Assembly: GCF_000001735.4 (NCBI RefSeq)
Contig: NC_003075.7
Location: 14,633,001-14,697,000 of the forward strand
DNA: 64,000 nt
Origin: Arabidopsis thaliana
Taxonomy: Eukaryota; Streptophyta; Magnoliopsida; Brassicales; Brassicaceae
Direction of reading: 5' to 3'
Shown: positions 11,108 through 22,891 of the stretch, one piece after another
How positions within the stretch are numbered: the stretch's first letter is position 1
Layout of the letters: each line of letters begins with the position of its first letter
Notes under the pieces: generated by a model
What the model was told of the DNA's origin: nothing
Database searches by the model: none
Seen by the model: only the letters and a program-made list of their open reading frames with translations
Made by a program: the position numbers and the translations under genes

Positions 11108-14100
11108 ATGGAAGATCTCGACCATGAGTACAAGAATTACTGGGAAACCACAATGTTCTTCCAGAATCAAGAACTCGAATTTGACAGGTGCTTACTAGAA
11201 TCTTGGTCCATTTTTTTTTTTTTTGTTTCTTTAGTTTTTTTTTCCGATAAAGATTAATCTTGCTTTAGTTGGTAATTAATGAAAATTGTTATAAATTATA
11301 AAATTTAAGTTGGCCGATGGAGGAAGCGTTTTCGGGTTCCGGCGAGTCGAGTTCGCCAGACGGAGCGGCAACGTCGCCGGCTTCTTCGAAGAACGTTGTC
11401 TCCGAGAGAAACAGACGGCAAAAGCTTAATCAGAGACTTTTTGCTCTCCGGTCAGTTGTTCCCAATATAAGCAAGGTATGATTAATTATTCCATTACTTC
11501 TCTTATTTGTTTAATCAACTGTCTCTTTTAAATTTAATTTGTTATCCAAATAATTTAGTAATAAAGTTTCGTCACCAGCAATTTTTGTTTTGGTCAACAG
11601 AAATTAAATAAGCGAATAAACTTTCTCTTCTTTCTTTTGTAAAGAAATAAAACTATACAAATACAATCTGGTTAAACCAAATCCAACCAACATTAAACAA
11701 ATAAGCAAACCAAATTTTTGATACTCTAAATCCATATCAAGCCATACTAAAATGTATTTTGGTCCCCTAATTACCCTGATAGCATATAATTGTATACGTG
11801 TGATGATTTGTTGATTAAGACTGGATTTTATTGAAGTATTAATATTTATCTATTTTTAGTTGGACAAGGCATCTGTCATCAAAGATTCTATCGACTATAT
11901 GCAAGAACTTATTGATCAAGAGAAGACTCTAGAAGCAGAGATCAGAGAGCTAGAATCACGGTCAACATTGCTAGAAAATCCGGTAAGAGATTACGATTGC
12001 AATTTTGCGGAAACTCATCTGCAAGATTTCTCAGACAATAATGACATGAGATCAAAAAAGTTTAAGCAGATGGATTACAGTACTAGAGTACAACACTACC
12101 CCATTGAAGTTCTCGAAGTACGTACTATGCATTATTTGGCAGTACATTCTAAATTACCTTTCTTTTGAGGTAAAGTTAATTATTCCAAATTGTTTTTATA
12201 TAAACATGAAAAAACAGATGAAAGTGACATGGATGGGAGAGAAGACGGTAGTGGTATGCATAACATGTAGCAAGAAAAGAGAGACAATGGTGCAGCTTTG
12301 TAAAGTGTTGGAGTCTTTGAATCTCAACATTCTCACTACTAACTTCTCTTCCTTCACCTCTCGTCTCTCCACCACCCTCTTCCTCCAGGTCACTCTCTCC
12401 CTCTCTCCCTCTCTCATATCTTTATTTGGCAATGTGATTACTAGTACAAACTACAAAATTCTAAATGCATCTAGAGAATACTGTACGTGTCTTGTTTTGG
12501 TTTGACGCTCATTTTGCACTCATGGAGCGAAATTATAAAATGTTAATGGAAAGAGATGATAATATAGTTTAGAAGATTCTTGCTAATAAAGAATGTTAGA
12601 TCAATTGTAATCAGCTATAAAATTAGTTTTATGCACTTGTCGGACTATAAAACACACCAACCAAATATATTTGTCCATTTTTAATTTGTCGCAACTATTC
12701 AGACTTTTATATACCAAATTCAAATCTTACTATTTTCTTTTCTTTTTGGTTATTTTGGGAGAAAAATGGTCGTCTGACGGCACGTAGACAAATCCTTTAG
12801 TGGACAAGAATTAATAATATGAATAAAAAGCATATGACTAAGTGCTTTAGTAAAGTGGATTGTTCTTTTGTTTTGGTAAAGAAAATATGTTATCTTTACG
12901 TAATAGTACAAAAATGTAATTCAAACTTACGAATTGTTTGGAAAATCACTATCAAATTCAAAAGGATAACCTTTAGACGGACCCATTTAATTACTACTTT
13001 TCTCCCACCTGTCTCCATTAAGTGGACCTTAATTCACATTACACCTTAAGTATATATAGTCAGTAATATCTTAATCAATCAATTAAAGCTCCAATTATTG
13101 AGGTTGCCTCGAGCCCATCACATTTTTTTCGAATTTCGCCTTGACTTTTTCTGATAGGGTTAGATTCTCTCAAAAGTTAAATGTCATATTCCATAAAAAA
13201 TTAGGATTAACTTAATCAAAAAATTAGTGTGTGAAATCTCAAGTGCCTCGTGTCCCAGAAAGTGCCGTCCAAGCATAGTAGCACTAGAAAAACGTGGCTA
13301 ATTTATAACCTCACGCGGTTCAACGTTTGTCTCTTTCACACTTTTAGCACGTGACTTTTCTAGCACTACACCTTATATCAATTCTTAACTCAAATTAACA
13401 ATAGGCTACAAATCAACTGTAGCCAATTAGCAAGTTATTTGTGTTAACTAGTTGTATATGGTTCATAAGGTCTTCATTATGCTAATCATTTTGGTAAAAA
13501 TTAGTTACTCCAAATGATATCCATAGCAGTTCATGGTAGAAATTAAGGTTTGGTCCTTTTTAATATAAGCAGATTTGTTAAGAGTTATTATTTTGTGTTT
13601 TTACTCTAAAAAATACAAATTCATTTCATTATCTCTATCTATTTGATTTGTTTATCATCATCATATACTAGGACTTTGGTGTAAACAATCTAATTACAAA
13701 AATGCTAGTTTCGTGAACTAACGTTCTATTTTTTTTGAAAAAGGTAATTATATTATAAGCTGTAGGTTGGAAATTTTTGATGACAACAAATACGAGTATT
13801 TCTTGCCTCACAAATGAATATAATATTATGTTGGTTTTCTTTGACAAAAAAGAATTATGCACCTTTATAACATTTTCTTGATAAAAGATAATATAATCAG
13901 ACGCTAAAATTACAGTGAGGTATAGACCAGTGGAGTCATTGAGAGTTGGTGAAATCATACTCCAATCATTTATCAAATAAAAAGTCGATCATTTCATTTC
14001 AAACCTGTCCTTATCCGTCCTTTTAAAGATTATACAAAAACATTAAACAATGATTTATCCACCAATCTCATTTTCCACGGGAAATAATTATAGTAGTAAT

Positions 14101-14449
14101 GCGTGCAGGTGTATATACACAAATTTATCAGTTCTAATTTTCTTTTTACGTGCTGCCAAAAAAAAAGAAGTTTTTTTTGTCTGATTCGTGTAAAACCTAA
14201 ACACCCCTAATTTTAATAATCTATACTGACGTTGGACTTCCTAGAATCCTAATTTACTTCAAAATTCTGTAAAGATATCGTATGATTGAAATAATATAGG
14301 ACTGTTTTAGTTTATATTGTGATAGATGTATTAATTATAGTAAATCGTTGAATTTGCAGGCGGATGAAGAAGAAAGCAGTGCAGTAGAGGCCAAGATACA
14401 GATGGCCATCGCAGCTTATAATGATCCAAATTGTCTTATCAACTTCTAA
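11108..14449 (+). CDS. BHLH27: bHLH27 transcription factor with C-terminal ACT-like domain
   Basis: Nuclear DNA-binding factor. Exons 11108-11187, 11310-11475, 11860-12117, 12218-12388 and 14360-14449 join in frame to 254 residues. The basic region (residues about 53-67) contains VSERNRRQKLN, with Glu59 and Arg63 for E-box contact. The helix-loop-helix runs on through SVVPNISKLDKASVIKDSI to about residue 100, followed by a short coiled coil (QEKTLEAEIRELESR). Exons 4 and 5 (from about residue 169) have the beta-alpha pattern of the ACT-like dimerisation domain found in many plant bHLH proteins. Intron 4 is 1.97 kb, far longer than the others. A G-box and TATA lie just upstream. Family assignment is firm; the name is from recall of the N-terminus. 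Confidence 0.93.
12389..14359 (+). other. Long intron 4 of bHLH27
   Basis: This intron is 1971 bp long, bounded by CCAG/GTCACT and TTTGCAG/GCG; the other three introns are 100-384 bp. It contains a CACGTG at about 13348. It holds no ORF resembling a known protein and no recognisable transposon ends. Confidence 0.85.
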
Positions 14450-15345
14450 TTTACTTCTGGTTTTTTACTTAAATCCGTTTTATGCAATATATGTGAAGAG
14501 CTACTATTGTGAGGGTTTATTTGTTTGAGCTACAAAACATCCGATGTTTTCTAATAAAATAAAACAAAAATATGCATGTTCCTTCTTATAATCTTAAAAA
14601 TTATACTTCTAAAAAAATCATTTGAATTAATTGCAATCATAACCGAGTATAAGAAGAAAAAAACATAAAGAAATATGGTTAAACTAAAAAAGCAAATATG
14701 ACTTTATAAAAGATTTTGTGGATACTTTGTCTTTGAATTGATGAACATGAATCAAATGCATATTGTAAGTTGCAAAATAGAGAGACTTGCCATTTGTTTC
14801 AATTTGATCTGTAAAGTTAGGCAACAAATGTTTAGTAAACTCATAAAAGTGACAGTAGGCTTTGTTAAGGAGTTATGTTCAGATAATTGCAGATTTGTAA
14901 ACAATTTATTCTTACCGCTATATACACTCGGTCTAAAAGCTTTCTCTATAACCATCATCTTTCTATGATTATTACTTGGTTGAAACTAAAAATATAGTTG
15001 CCAATCTTACTCTATCTGTAAGAACCTAAATCTTTCAGCTTTATTATTTTTTAAACTAAAATTAAAAGCCAAAGTTATTTGGAAAAAGGGAATTAAAAAA
15101 AAAAAGAGAATAAAAAACGAAATGTACATAATTCAAAAAAGAGAGCTAAAAAGTTCCATTAAAAAAAAAATCCCAGTTTTATTTTTTTCTGGGGGATTTT
15201 ATCTGAAGTTTAAATGACACATACAAACTGAATAATACACAAAACTACATTAGGTACTCTCTTAGACTACGTTCCAAAAGAATCTAACAATACCAAAACT
15301 TCTGCAAAGGACTTTTTTCTTTTCTTGATATATATATATATATTG
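14450..15345. other. Convergent intergenic region, bHLH27 and PRHA 3' ends
   Basis: Both flanking genes end here, so this stretch holds their 3' UTRs. It is A/T-rich with an AT dinucleotide run at about 15330-15343. I see no gene or structured element. Confidence 0.7.
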
Positions 15346-18300
15346 TTACCTTTTCTCCTTGATCTCTGCTATTGGAACATACACTACTGAGTCTTCTTCA
15401 AGTAAAGGAGAAGAAGAATTGCCTAACTTTTTTCGGCCTTTTGGTGTTTTAAATCTATCAAGCCTCTGCGTCACGTCCAGTAACTTGTTTTCTGTTCTAC
15501 AAAGCATCTCCATTACTGCTTCCAATTCTTCCTCTTCCGTCATCTTTCTCCCCGTCTCCTTCTCTTCTAAGCTCATTTCGTTGCTTAGCTCTTCATGTGA
15601 CTGAACACAATAAGAACAAATAAACTTTAAAAATCTACAATTGTCTAAAACCACTTGTCAAACCAAATTCATGGAAGCGATACTTGATCATGGTTTCTTT
15701 AATATAGATATGTTCAATAAACTCATTTTGGCGAACCAGCTAATTTCATTTTACCTCTTCCGTCATCTTGCTCCCTGTCTCCTTCTCCTCTACCGCTGTA
15801 CTTAAGCTCATTTCGCTGTTTAGCTCATCATGTGGCTGAACATAATAAGAAAAATAACTTTTAAAATCTGAAATTGTTTAGAATCACTGGTCAAGGCAAG
15901 TTCATGGAAGCAGTACTTAACCATGGTTGTTAAATATCAGATATATATGTTCTATCAACTTATTTTGGCAAATCGGCTAATTCATATCTTACCTCTTCCA
16001 TCATCTTGCTCTCTGTCTCCTTCTCCTCTACAGCCGTCTTTAAGCTCATTTCTCTGCTTAGCTCTTCATGTGGCTGAACACAATAAGAAAAAAATTATTT
16101 AAAAAATTTAAAACTGTTTAAAACCACTGGTCAAGAGCTCAAGGCAAGTTCATGGAAGCAGTACTTAATCATGGTTTTTAGTAATAGATATGTTCAATGA
16201 ACTCATTTGGCGAAACGGCTCATTTGTATCTTACCTCTTCTATCATCTTGCTCTCTGTCTCCTTCTCCTCAGCAGCCGTCTTTAGGCTCATTTCACTGCT
16301 TAGCTCTTCATGTGGCTGAACACAAAAAGAAAAGTAACTTTGAAAATCTAAAATTGTTTAAAACAACTGGTCAGCCAAGTTCATGGAAGCAGTACTTAAT
16401 CATGGTTTTTTATTAATGGATATGTTCTAGAAACTCATTTTGGCGAAACAGCTAATTTATATTTTACCTCTTTCATCATCTTGCTTTCTGTCTCATTCTC
16501 CTCTACAGCCGTCTTTAAGCTAATTTCGCTGCTTTGCTTTTCATGTGGCTGAACACAATAAGAACAAATCACTTTTAAAAATCTAAAATTGTCCAAAACC
16601 ACTGGTCAAGGCGAGTTCATGGAAGCAGTACTTAATCATTTCTATCTTACCACTAGAACGAAAGAAGAATCGTTTTGTTCCAGATACTGTTGACTTTCAT
16701 CTGTGGGTGAAGGAAAAGAGACATTTTCCTGTTGAAATTCCTCCTGGTTGTTATTACATGGGGAGAGTATGTTTTGATTTGTAGCGTCAAATCCGGGTGG
16801 AACAGTGTCATCCAAAGTATCTTGAACTTCATTTGTTTCAGTGTTGTTCTCCATGACTGCTTCTGGTCCAGAATCTCCTCCAGAGACTGTCTTAGAATCC
16901 CCAGGTTGTTTCACGCTCTCAGTCTATCATATATAAACAATGGCAGCCAAATGATCAATCTCCTTGTAAGAAGTTTAGTCTCTGTAGGCATCCAGACAAT
17001 GTTCATATGTGTGAATGAAGCAAGTAATAGCGATTTACCTTCCTATTCCGCAGTGCCATATACCGAGTATTTTTAAACCATTTATTGACCTGTAAAAAAA
17101 CGATATTGAAGCACACGTAGAACCAAAAAAAAAAACTAAGAAACCCAAATGTTCATTAGCTGTATGAATGAGTTTCATAAGCCTCGATTGATCTAAGAAA
17201 CATTCGCAAGATAACTTTTTTTTGGCTGCACTGTTACCTTCTCTGGATCAAGACTCAGCTCTTTTGCAAGACGATCCCTCACAGCTTTTGAGGGAAGCTC
17301 AGTCTCTGCAAATACTTGACGTAGCTTCTGGTACATTCATGCAAAAAAATTAAAACTTAGTAATAGGTGTTTTCTCTTCTTTTTTTTCTTTCCCTTATGG
17401 TAAACTACACATATATAAGACACTAAAACCGGGACGAAGCAATTGCAAACCTCAACTGCATTTCTTGGGAGTCTGAACATCCGCCTTCGACCTCCTTTAT
17501 TTTCCACAGAGACAGAATCTCTCTCACTCTGTTCTAGCGTTTCTACAACATCTTGATCTTTCTTACTGCTTTCACACATAGTTACAAGTGTGCTTCCTGC
17601 ATCAGATTCCCTTTTTCTCTTCCTTCTGTCATTCGGACCCCAGTCTTCATCTTCACTACCTTGCTCTTGCAAAACTGCATCCTTTCCAAACATTTCCTGA
17701 GACAAAAATATAGCCGAAAATTTCACCACCAAAACAACATCATTAACGAATTGTAGCAGATCAACATTTCAGGGATTTTGAAATCCATGGATGTGGTACG
17801 TACATAGTACAACTGTGTATAGTCAACAGTCCTTCGCTGTCTTGGCCCACATACAGTTTCTTCATTACTTGTTTCGCACTGCTCCACCATATTGCTGAGT
17901 CTATGGCCTTCCCATGATCCCGTTGAAAGGGCAACACCATCAGATGATAAGCTCAAGCTAGTTGAAATGCTTTCTTCATCGTTATCACCACCACCATCAC
18001 CACTAACGTTGCTGCTGTTTCCTCCACCGTTTTCCCTCATTTCAGGGTCATAATCATCATCCTTGGAGTCATCCGAAGGCCAATCTGCTTCATTGTTAAC
18101 TGTAGCTTCAGATCCAATAGGAAGACTAGCTTCTTCATTGAAGATATCCTTATCCATACAAAACAAAAGCAAGAAAAGTTTAACTAGAAGAGTAAAGCAG
18201 AGTTCAGATAGGGAAGTGTCTCTATCTTGCGTTCAAACAAAATGAAACACAATGGTACTTGCCAAGGGTTTACCTGCCAGTTGCTGTCCACAGGGAAATG

Positions 18301-19710
18301 AGTTCCAATTTGTGCATTCATTGTGTCGATAATTTCAATTTTGCAATCACAAAATTTGCAAAACCAGCCCTGATCTCCGGGAGGTACTGTTCAGATTTTT
18401 AAAAGCAATATGATTGAATGAAAAAACTCAGGTGGAGAAGCCACACTGTATAAACTCTTTAAGACTATATAAGTATATGCAACAGATGGCTAGAGCTTAC
18501 TGCTTTCTGTTTCCAAAGGAGGGTCAAGGCATTTCTGGTGAAATGCTCGATTACACGTTCCATCACAAAGTATTATATCATTGTCTGGAAAAGCTTCTCG
18601 AGAATTGCATTCTGCACAAAATATCTGCAGAAGGTAAAAACCATCAGGCAATTCTCCAGTGTAGTTTCCAGTATGAACTATAAAGACATGAATAAATAAA
18701 AAGAGTTGCTTACATGATCATGATGAATAGATCCATCTGAAGCTATCACTTTCTCTTCCATGCTTCCCACAGAACTAAGCAGATCCAGTTGGCGAATGGC
18801 GTCGCGTAGTCCAAGCTTGCAGTTTAAGATCTCTTTCCGGGCTCTCTCAAGCTCCTTGTCTGGTCTTATCTTTTCCCGGCTGAAGAAGACATGGAAATAC
18901 AAGAGTCAAACCACATAATTGTTTGCAACTAAATATGGCCAAGATTGTTTCTTCGCGTTCGCGGTTGCATTTGTATTTATATTTCCACTTTGAACTTTAC
19001 AAATGATAATTAGAATACTATAAGCAAGTAAACGTAAATGCAAAGTTCGTTTTTTTACATTTGAAACAATCCTGGCCTATGGAGAACAGAGGAAACTACA
19101 AATTCAATTTGGAAACAGAAAAAAGGTTGAATACGCGTAAAACAAATCTGTGGACCGAAGCATTGACCGCTATAAACTTAAGAAAACTCGTTCGTAACGC
19201 ACAATCATCATTCTTTTGGTAATATATCCGAGGAAATGGTAAAATTGTAACATTTTTTCCATATAAGAAACAGTGAGTCTATAGGGAAGAAATTCAAATT
19301 TTGTACCTCTGACCTTTCCAACCTTCAGTTGCGTATGCATCGATAAGATTCTGCTGCATCTTCATCTTAATGAGCAAATACCTTGTCCTCCTTTGCAACC
19401 TTAAAGAATCATCAACCTCAACCTTATTATCCTTTTGCTGTCTCTTACTTTTCCTCTTTCTTGTTTTCTTAACCTTCTCCTCCTCCATTTCCTCACAACG
19501 GACCCATCCCCGAGAGTACTTCTTGGTTCTTGATTTCGAACAGAGTTCTTCTTCCGCTTTTCGCTTATTCTGCTTAGAATTTCTCTTATTTGATACTTCT
19601 TTACCTTTCTTCACAAATGATGAGAGTAAAGTAGACCCAATTCTCTCAACTGAAACACAAGCCTTATCAGTTTCTTGACTGATTCTCCCCTTTGTTTCAC
19701 TCTCCTCCAT
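15346..19710 (-). CDS. PRHA: PRHA, PHD-finger homeodomain protein
   Basis: Nuclear regulator. Fourteen exons join to 796 residues: 19710-19307, 18879-18714, 18624-18501, 18386-18274, 18148-17804, 17696-17451, 17327-17238, 17089-17039, 16923-16651, four 81-nt exons (16548-16468, 16315-16235, 16073-15993, 15835-15755) and 15600-15346. The N-terminus is Lys-rich, with candidate nuclear localisation signals. A PHD zinc finger starts at [12 protein letters not shown] (exon 3) and ends at [10 protein letters not shown] (exon 4). An acidic region follows. The homeodomain spans exons 6-8, with recognition helix [23 protein letters not shown] replaces the usual WFQNRR. The tail is acidic 27-residue repeats, then a heptad-like leucine segment. 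An in-frame Met 6 codons upstream (19728) is an alternative start. A 5'-UTR intron (about 20230 to 19778) is likely. Confidence 0.95.
15520..16650 (-). repeat. Tandem exon/intron array in PRHA (five units of about 238 bp)
   Basis: Four exons of exactly 81 nt, plus the start of the last exon, repeat with periods of 233, 242 and 238 bp. The introns between them are also near-copies; each has a GGTCAAGGCAAGTTCATGG-like segment. Every 81-nt exon is phase 0 at both ends and encodes 27 residues beginning PHEEL/PHDEL/PHEKQ, continuing with a [12 protein letters not shown] stretch and ending in an acidic EETESKM-type segment. The last copy has lost four codons (KTAV) and runs into the unique C-terminus. 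Confidence 0.95.
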
Positions 19711-20637
19711 ATCGAATTCCCCGATCACCGAGACTTATAGTCCTCTTAGCAAATCATTTCATATAAGATCTTACCCTGAAATATTCAAGAACCCTCCCCT
19801 AAATCAGTTTCCTCACATTTACACAACCAAACCAACAAACTGGAACTAATGATTCTTAATTCCCCATTAAATGATATCCCACGGAGAAAAGGACTGAGTC
19901 TAGTCTTGCACAATTTAAGAAACAACACACACATTAAAGGCACTGCCAAATTCAGACATGTTTTGACTTTTAATTCAAAAGATTACAGATTTGTGATTGA
20001 AGACGACACTATCAGACAAAACAAGGAAACAGATCGAACATTACACTAAACAAACACAACACTAATCTCTTCACATCTCAATCATGCTCCGTGACCCAAA
20101 ACATAAACAAATTAATGGTAAGGTAGATTATGTAACTAATCTGAGCACAAGAATCGTAATTTTGATTCAACGGAAGAAGCCAACAACAGGAAATTGAGAA
20201 AGCTTAAGTTTTTAACAGAATAAAGCAAAACCTGGAAGAGAGTAAGGATTGAGGAATTGAGAAAGATGAAGGCAAAGTGAAGATCTTTCCGATGAGGGTT
20301 AATGGAGGGTACTGAAATATTGGTACGGCGGGTTTAGAGTTACCGGCGGCGACTTGAAAGAGTGCTTTCAACGGTCGGGTTTACGTCACTCTCCGTTCAT
20401 CGTTTTAGGTACTTTACTTTGGCAATGGTAATGCTCCAGCAACTCTTACTTATTTTCATTTTAAGTCCCTGTATTTAGACATATTTTTCCATATTGTATC
20501 TAAGTTTTCCTTTTACATTCTTAGCCAAAAATAAGTTTCCATTTCGATCGCGAATTGAAATTCATGAATCTAATCTTTATGAATAGAGACGAGTCTTTTT
20601 GAAATATAATTAGACTTCTTGTATATATTGTTTACTC

Positions 20638-20683
20638 AGCCCAGTTAATATAGTTATTGGGCCGAATAACCAACTTAAGCCCA
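20638..20683 (-). promoter_or_regulatory. Site II cluster upstream of PRHA
   Basis: AGCCCA at 20638-20643, TGGGCC at 20658-20663 and AGCCCA at 20678-20683. They lie some 350 bp upstream of the inferred PRHA transcription start. TGGGCC/T motifs in clusters are typical of constitutively active plant promoters. Confidence 0.45.
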
Positions 20684-21301
20684 TTATTAAAAATAAAATT
20701 TGAAGAAAAGTGATTTAAGTTGGGTCCAGAGAGATGAATGAAATTTAAGAGGTGGGTCGAGTATTTGTGGTCGGCAAAAAGCTATAGTGATTAGTGAGTA
20801 GGTTTCTTGGATATTTTAACTTGTTAAAGAATCGATTTAGGTCGGTTTGGTCCATATGTAAATGAGTCTGTCGTCGGCCGGGATTGCCGAACTCGTCAAG
20901 TAAAAATGGTCGGTAAATATATTCTATAACCTAAAGTTGAAAATTGTTTTTGTTCTTACATTTTTTTTTTTTGTATGCGACTTGCCTATCTAATTTTGTT
21001 TGTCACTATTCATAAAATAGGAATGTTTAATAGCTTTCACATGATTAAGGAAGAGATCAAGATATGGCAATGAATCATGCACCACATGGGTGAAGTGAGA
21101 TAAGAACAAAAGCTAGCCCATAAATATTTTTCACATGTTATTCACATTAAATTTGAAATAATCACCGACTATAAATTCTGTGGTGTCGAACTTGTTGATT
21201 GCAAGAAAACAAAATTATAATTTATGTCTATATATATAATGGGATGCATTACTCGGAAATGCCATCTTATATATTGACATGTGGGGTTAAGTTCATTATT
21301 C

Positions 21302-21329
21302 TATTTTTGATATGGCCATATCAAAAATA
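21302..21329. repeat. Perfect 28-bp palindrome
   Basis: TATTTTTGATATGG is followed at once by its exact reverse complement with no loop. Direct repeats sharing ATATTGACATG (21271-21281 and 21343-21353) flank it. Confidence 0.9.
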
Positions 21330-22838
21330 AAAGGGTCCAAATATATTGACATGGGAGGGTCCTAAGAATATATGAAAGTCATGTAGCTTTGTAAAATTAT
21401 TGTTATCTATTTTATATCTTAAAATCAAAATGATGGGATATAGAGACAAACCGCCAAAAGATTGTCTTCTAATGAAATAATTTTTCAAAGCTATAATGAT
21501 TTCGATTATTATGTTTTAAGACTATGTGTTACTTACAGATGTTGTGACATGTTCGATGGGCTAGTTTGATCTAATTCTACCACGATTAGTTTTAGTTTTA
21601 CATGAATCGGTTTTAAAGAATTTTGATTTTGTTTGCCTTGTCGAAAACATAGCCTCGTTGTTCACTCACAGATGAGTTTATTGTGAATGACGGATCAAAG
21701 CTATTGTGATTATACAAAATTGTAAGCTTTTTCTTATGGTCATTTTTATATGTTATATATGGTGCATATACTTATATACATAACATAGACGTATTAGTTA
21801 ATTAATATGTGATTGGTAATGGATTAAGTTTGTAATTGCTTCCAATTAGCTACAACCAAAACTTAGATTATAAACAAACATGAGTATTGAGTACACGAGG
21901 AGATAAGGGATTTGTGGTTTCATAAGTTGCTTACTCCTAAATGTCGGATATTGTTATATAATAACTTAGTGTATTAATTCCAGCTGTCATATATAAATTT
22001 GTAATAAAATAAGTCATATGATTGCGATTGTAAGTTGTAACTATAGTTTTTCTTTTCTTTTCTCGACAGGTATAGAGTTATAAATATTAAAATGTATTTT
22101 GAAATCATTTACCTTATCTTAAACTTAAAACTTTGGACTAATTCCTTTTGAAAAATTAAAAAAAACTTGAAAATAAAAGGTTTTAGGGGTTTTGGATTTG
22201 ATCTATAATCTAGAGTAACATTTTATTGGAGGTGAAAGACTGAAAGTGATTTGTATTATACTGTTCTTTTTGTCTATCGGGAAAATGGAGGTGATGTAGA
22301 GGGATCCACGTGTAAGATTTCATGTGGCGTAGAAGATTAGGATCGACGTTGAAAAAAATAAAATATCATACTTATACGATAATATAGAATACCAAACTAG
22401 TATAATTTTCAAATGGGAAAATCAATTTGAGGACCGACTCTTACCAACAACTATTTTGGCTTTTTTTAGATGCATCTAATTTACCAATCATTCACGCATT
22501 GCCTCAAAGATAATATGACTTTTCGTGTCCACGAAAATATATAATTCCTCTAAAAGAAAATTATAGTAAGTATTAATTTGGTCGTGGTCGTCGTCTTTTA
22601 TCGTTTTTACAAGTAAACGTAGTATATTGATAAAGACTACTATTTAAAGGTCCACACATAGATTCAGTAATTGGGTCGAGTTTTGTAGACTCGTGTAGGA
22701 TCGAGTTTAATAGTTCTAAAACCAGATTAAGGTAAACTGCGATTCATATGGAACTAATCCAGAGAATGATAAGCCATGTTAGATTCATGAAACATGAATT
22801 GTTTTGTTCGTAGCAGTTACATGCAAATTGATCCGCAT

Positions 22839-22891
22839 AAGTCATAACCACCTACGACAAAAAAAAAAAAAAAAAAGTCATAACCACCTAA
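22839..22891 (+). repeat. 16-bp duplication flanking CGAC plus poly(A)
   Basis: AAGTCATAACCACCTA occurs at 22839-22854 and again at 22876-22891, perfectly. Between them lie only CGAC and 17 A residues. This is the footprint expected of target-primed reverse transcription with an insert truncated almost to its tail. Confidence 0.7.

Noticed and set aside
12104..12505. Plus-strand ORF of 133 codons
   Set aside because: It reads bHLH27 exon 4 together with flanking intron sequence; the real exon is 12218-12388 with good splice borders.
15359..15604. Plus-strand Ser-rich ORF opposite the PRHA tail
   Set aside because: It is the complement of the acidic PRHA C-terminus and has no independent features.
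15520..16650. Regularly spaced repeats that might suggest a CRISPR-like array
   Set aside because: The repeats are 81-nt coding exons with introns that also repeat; the organism is a plant.
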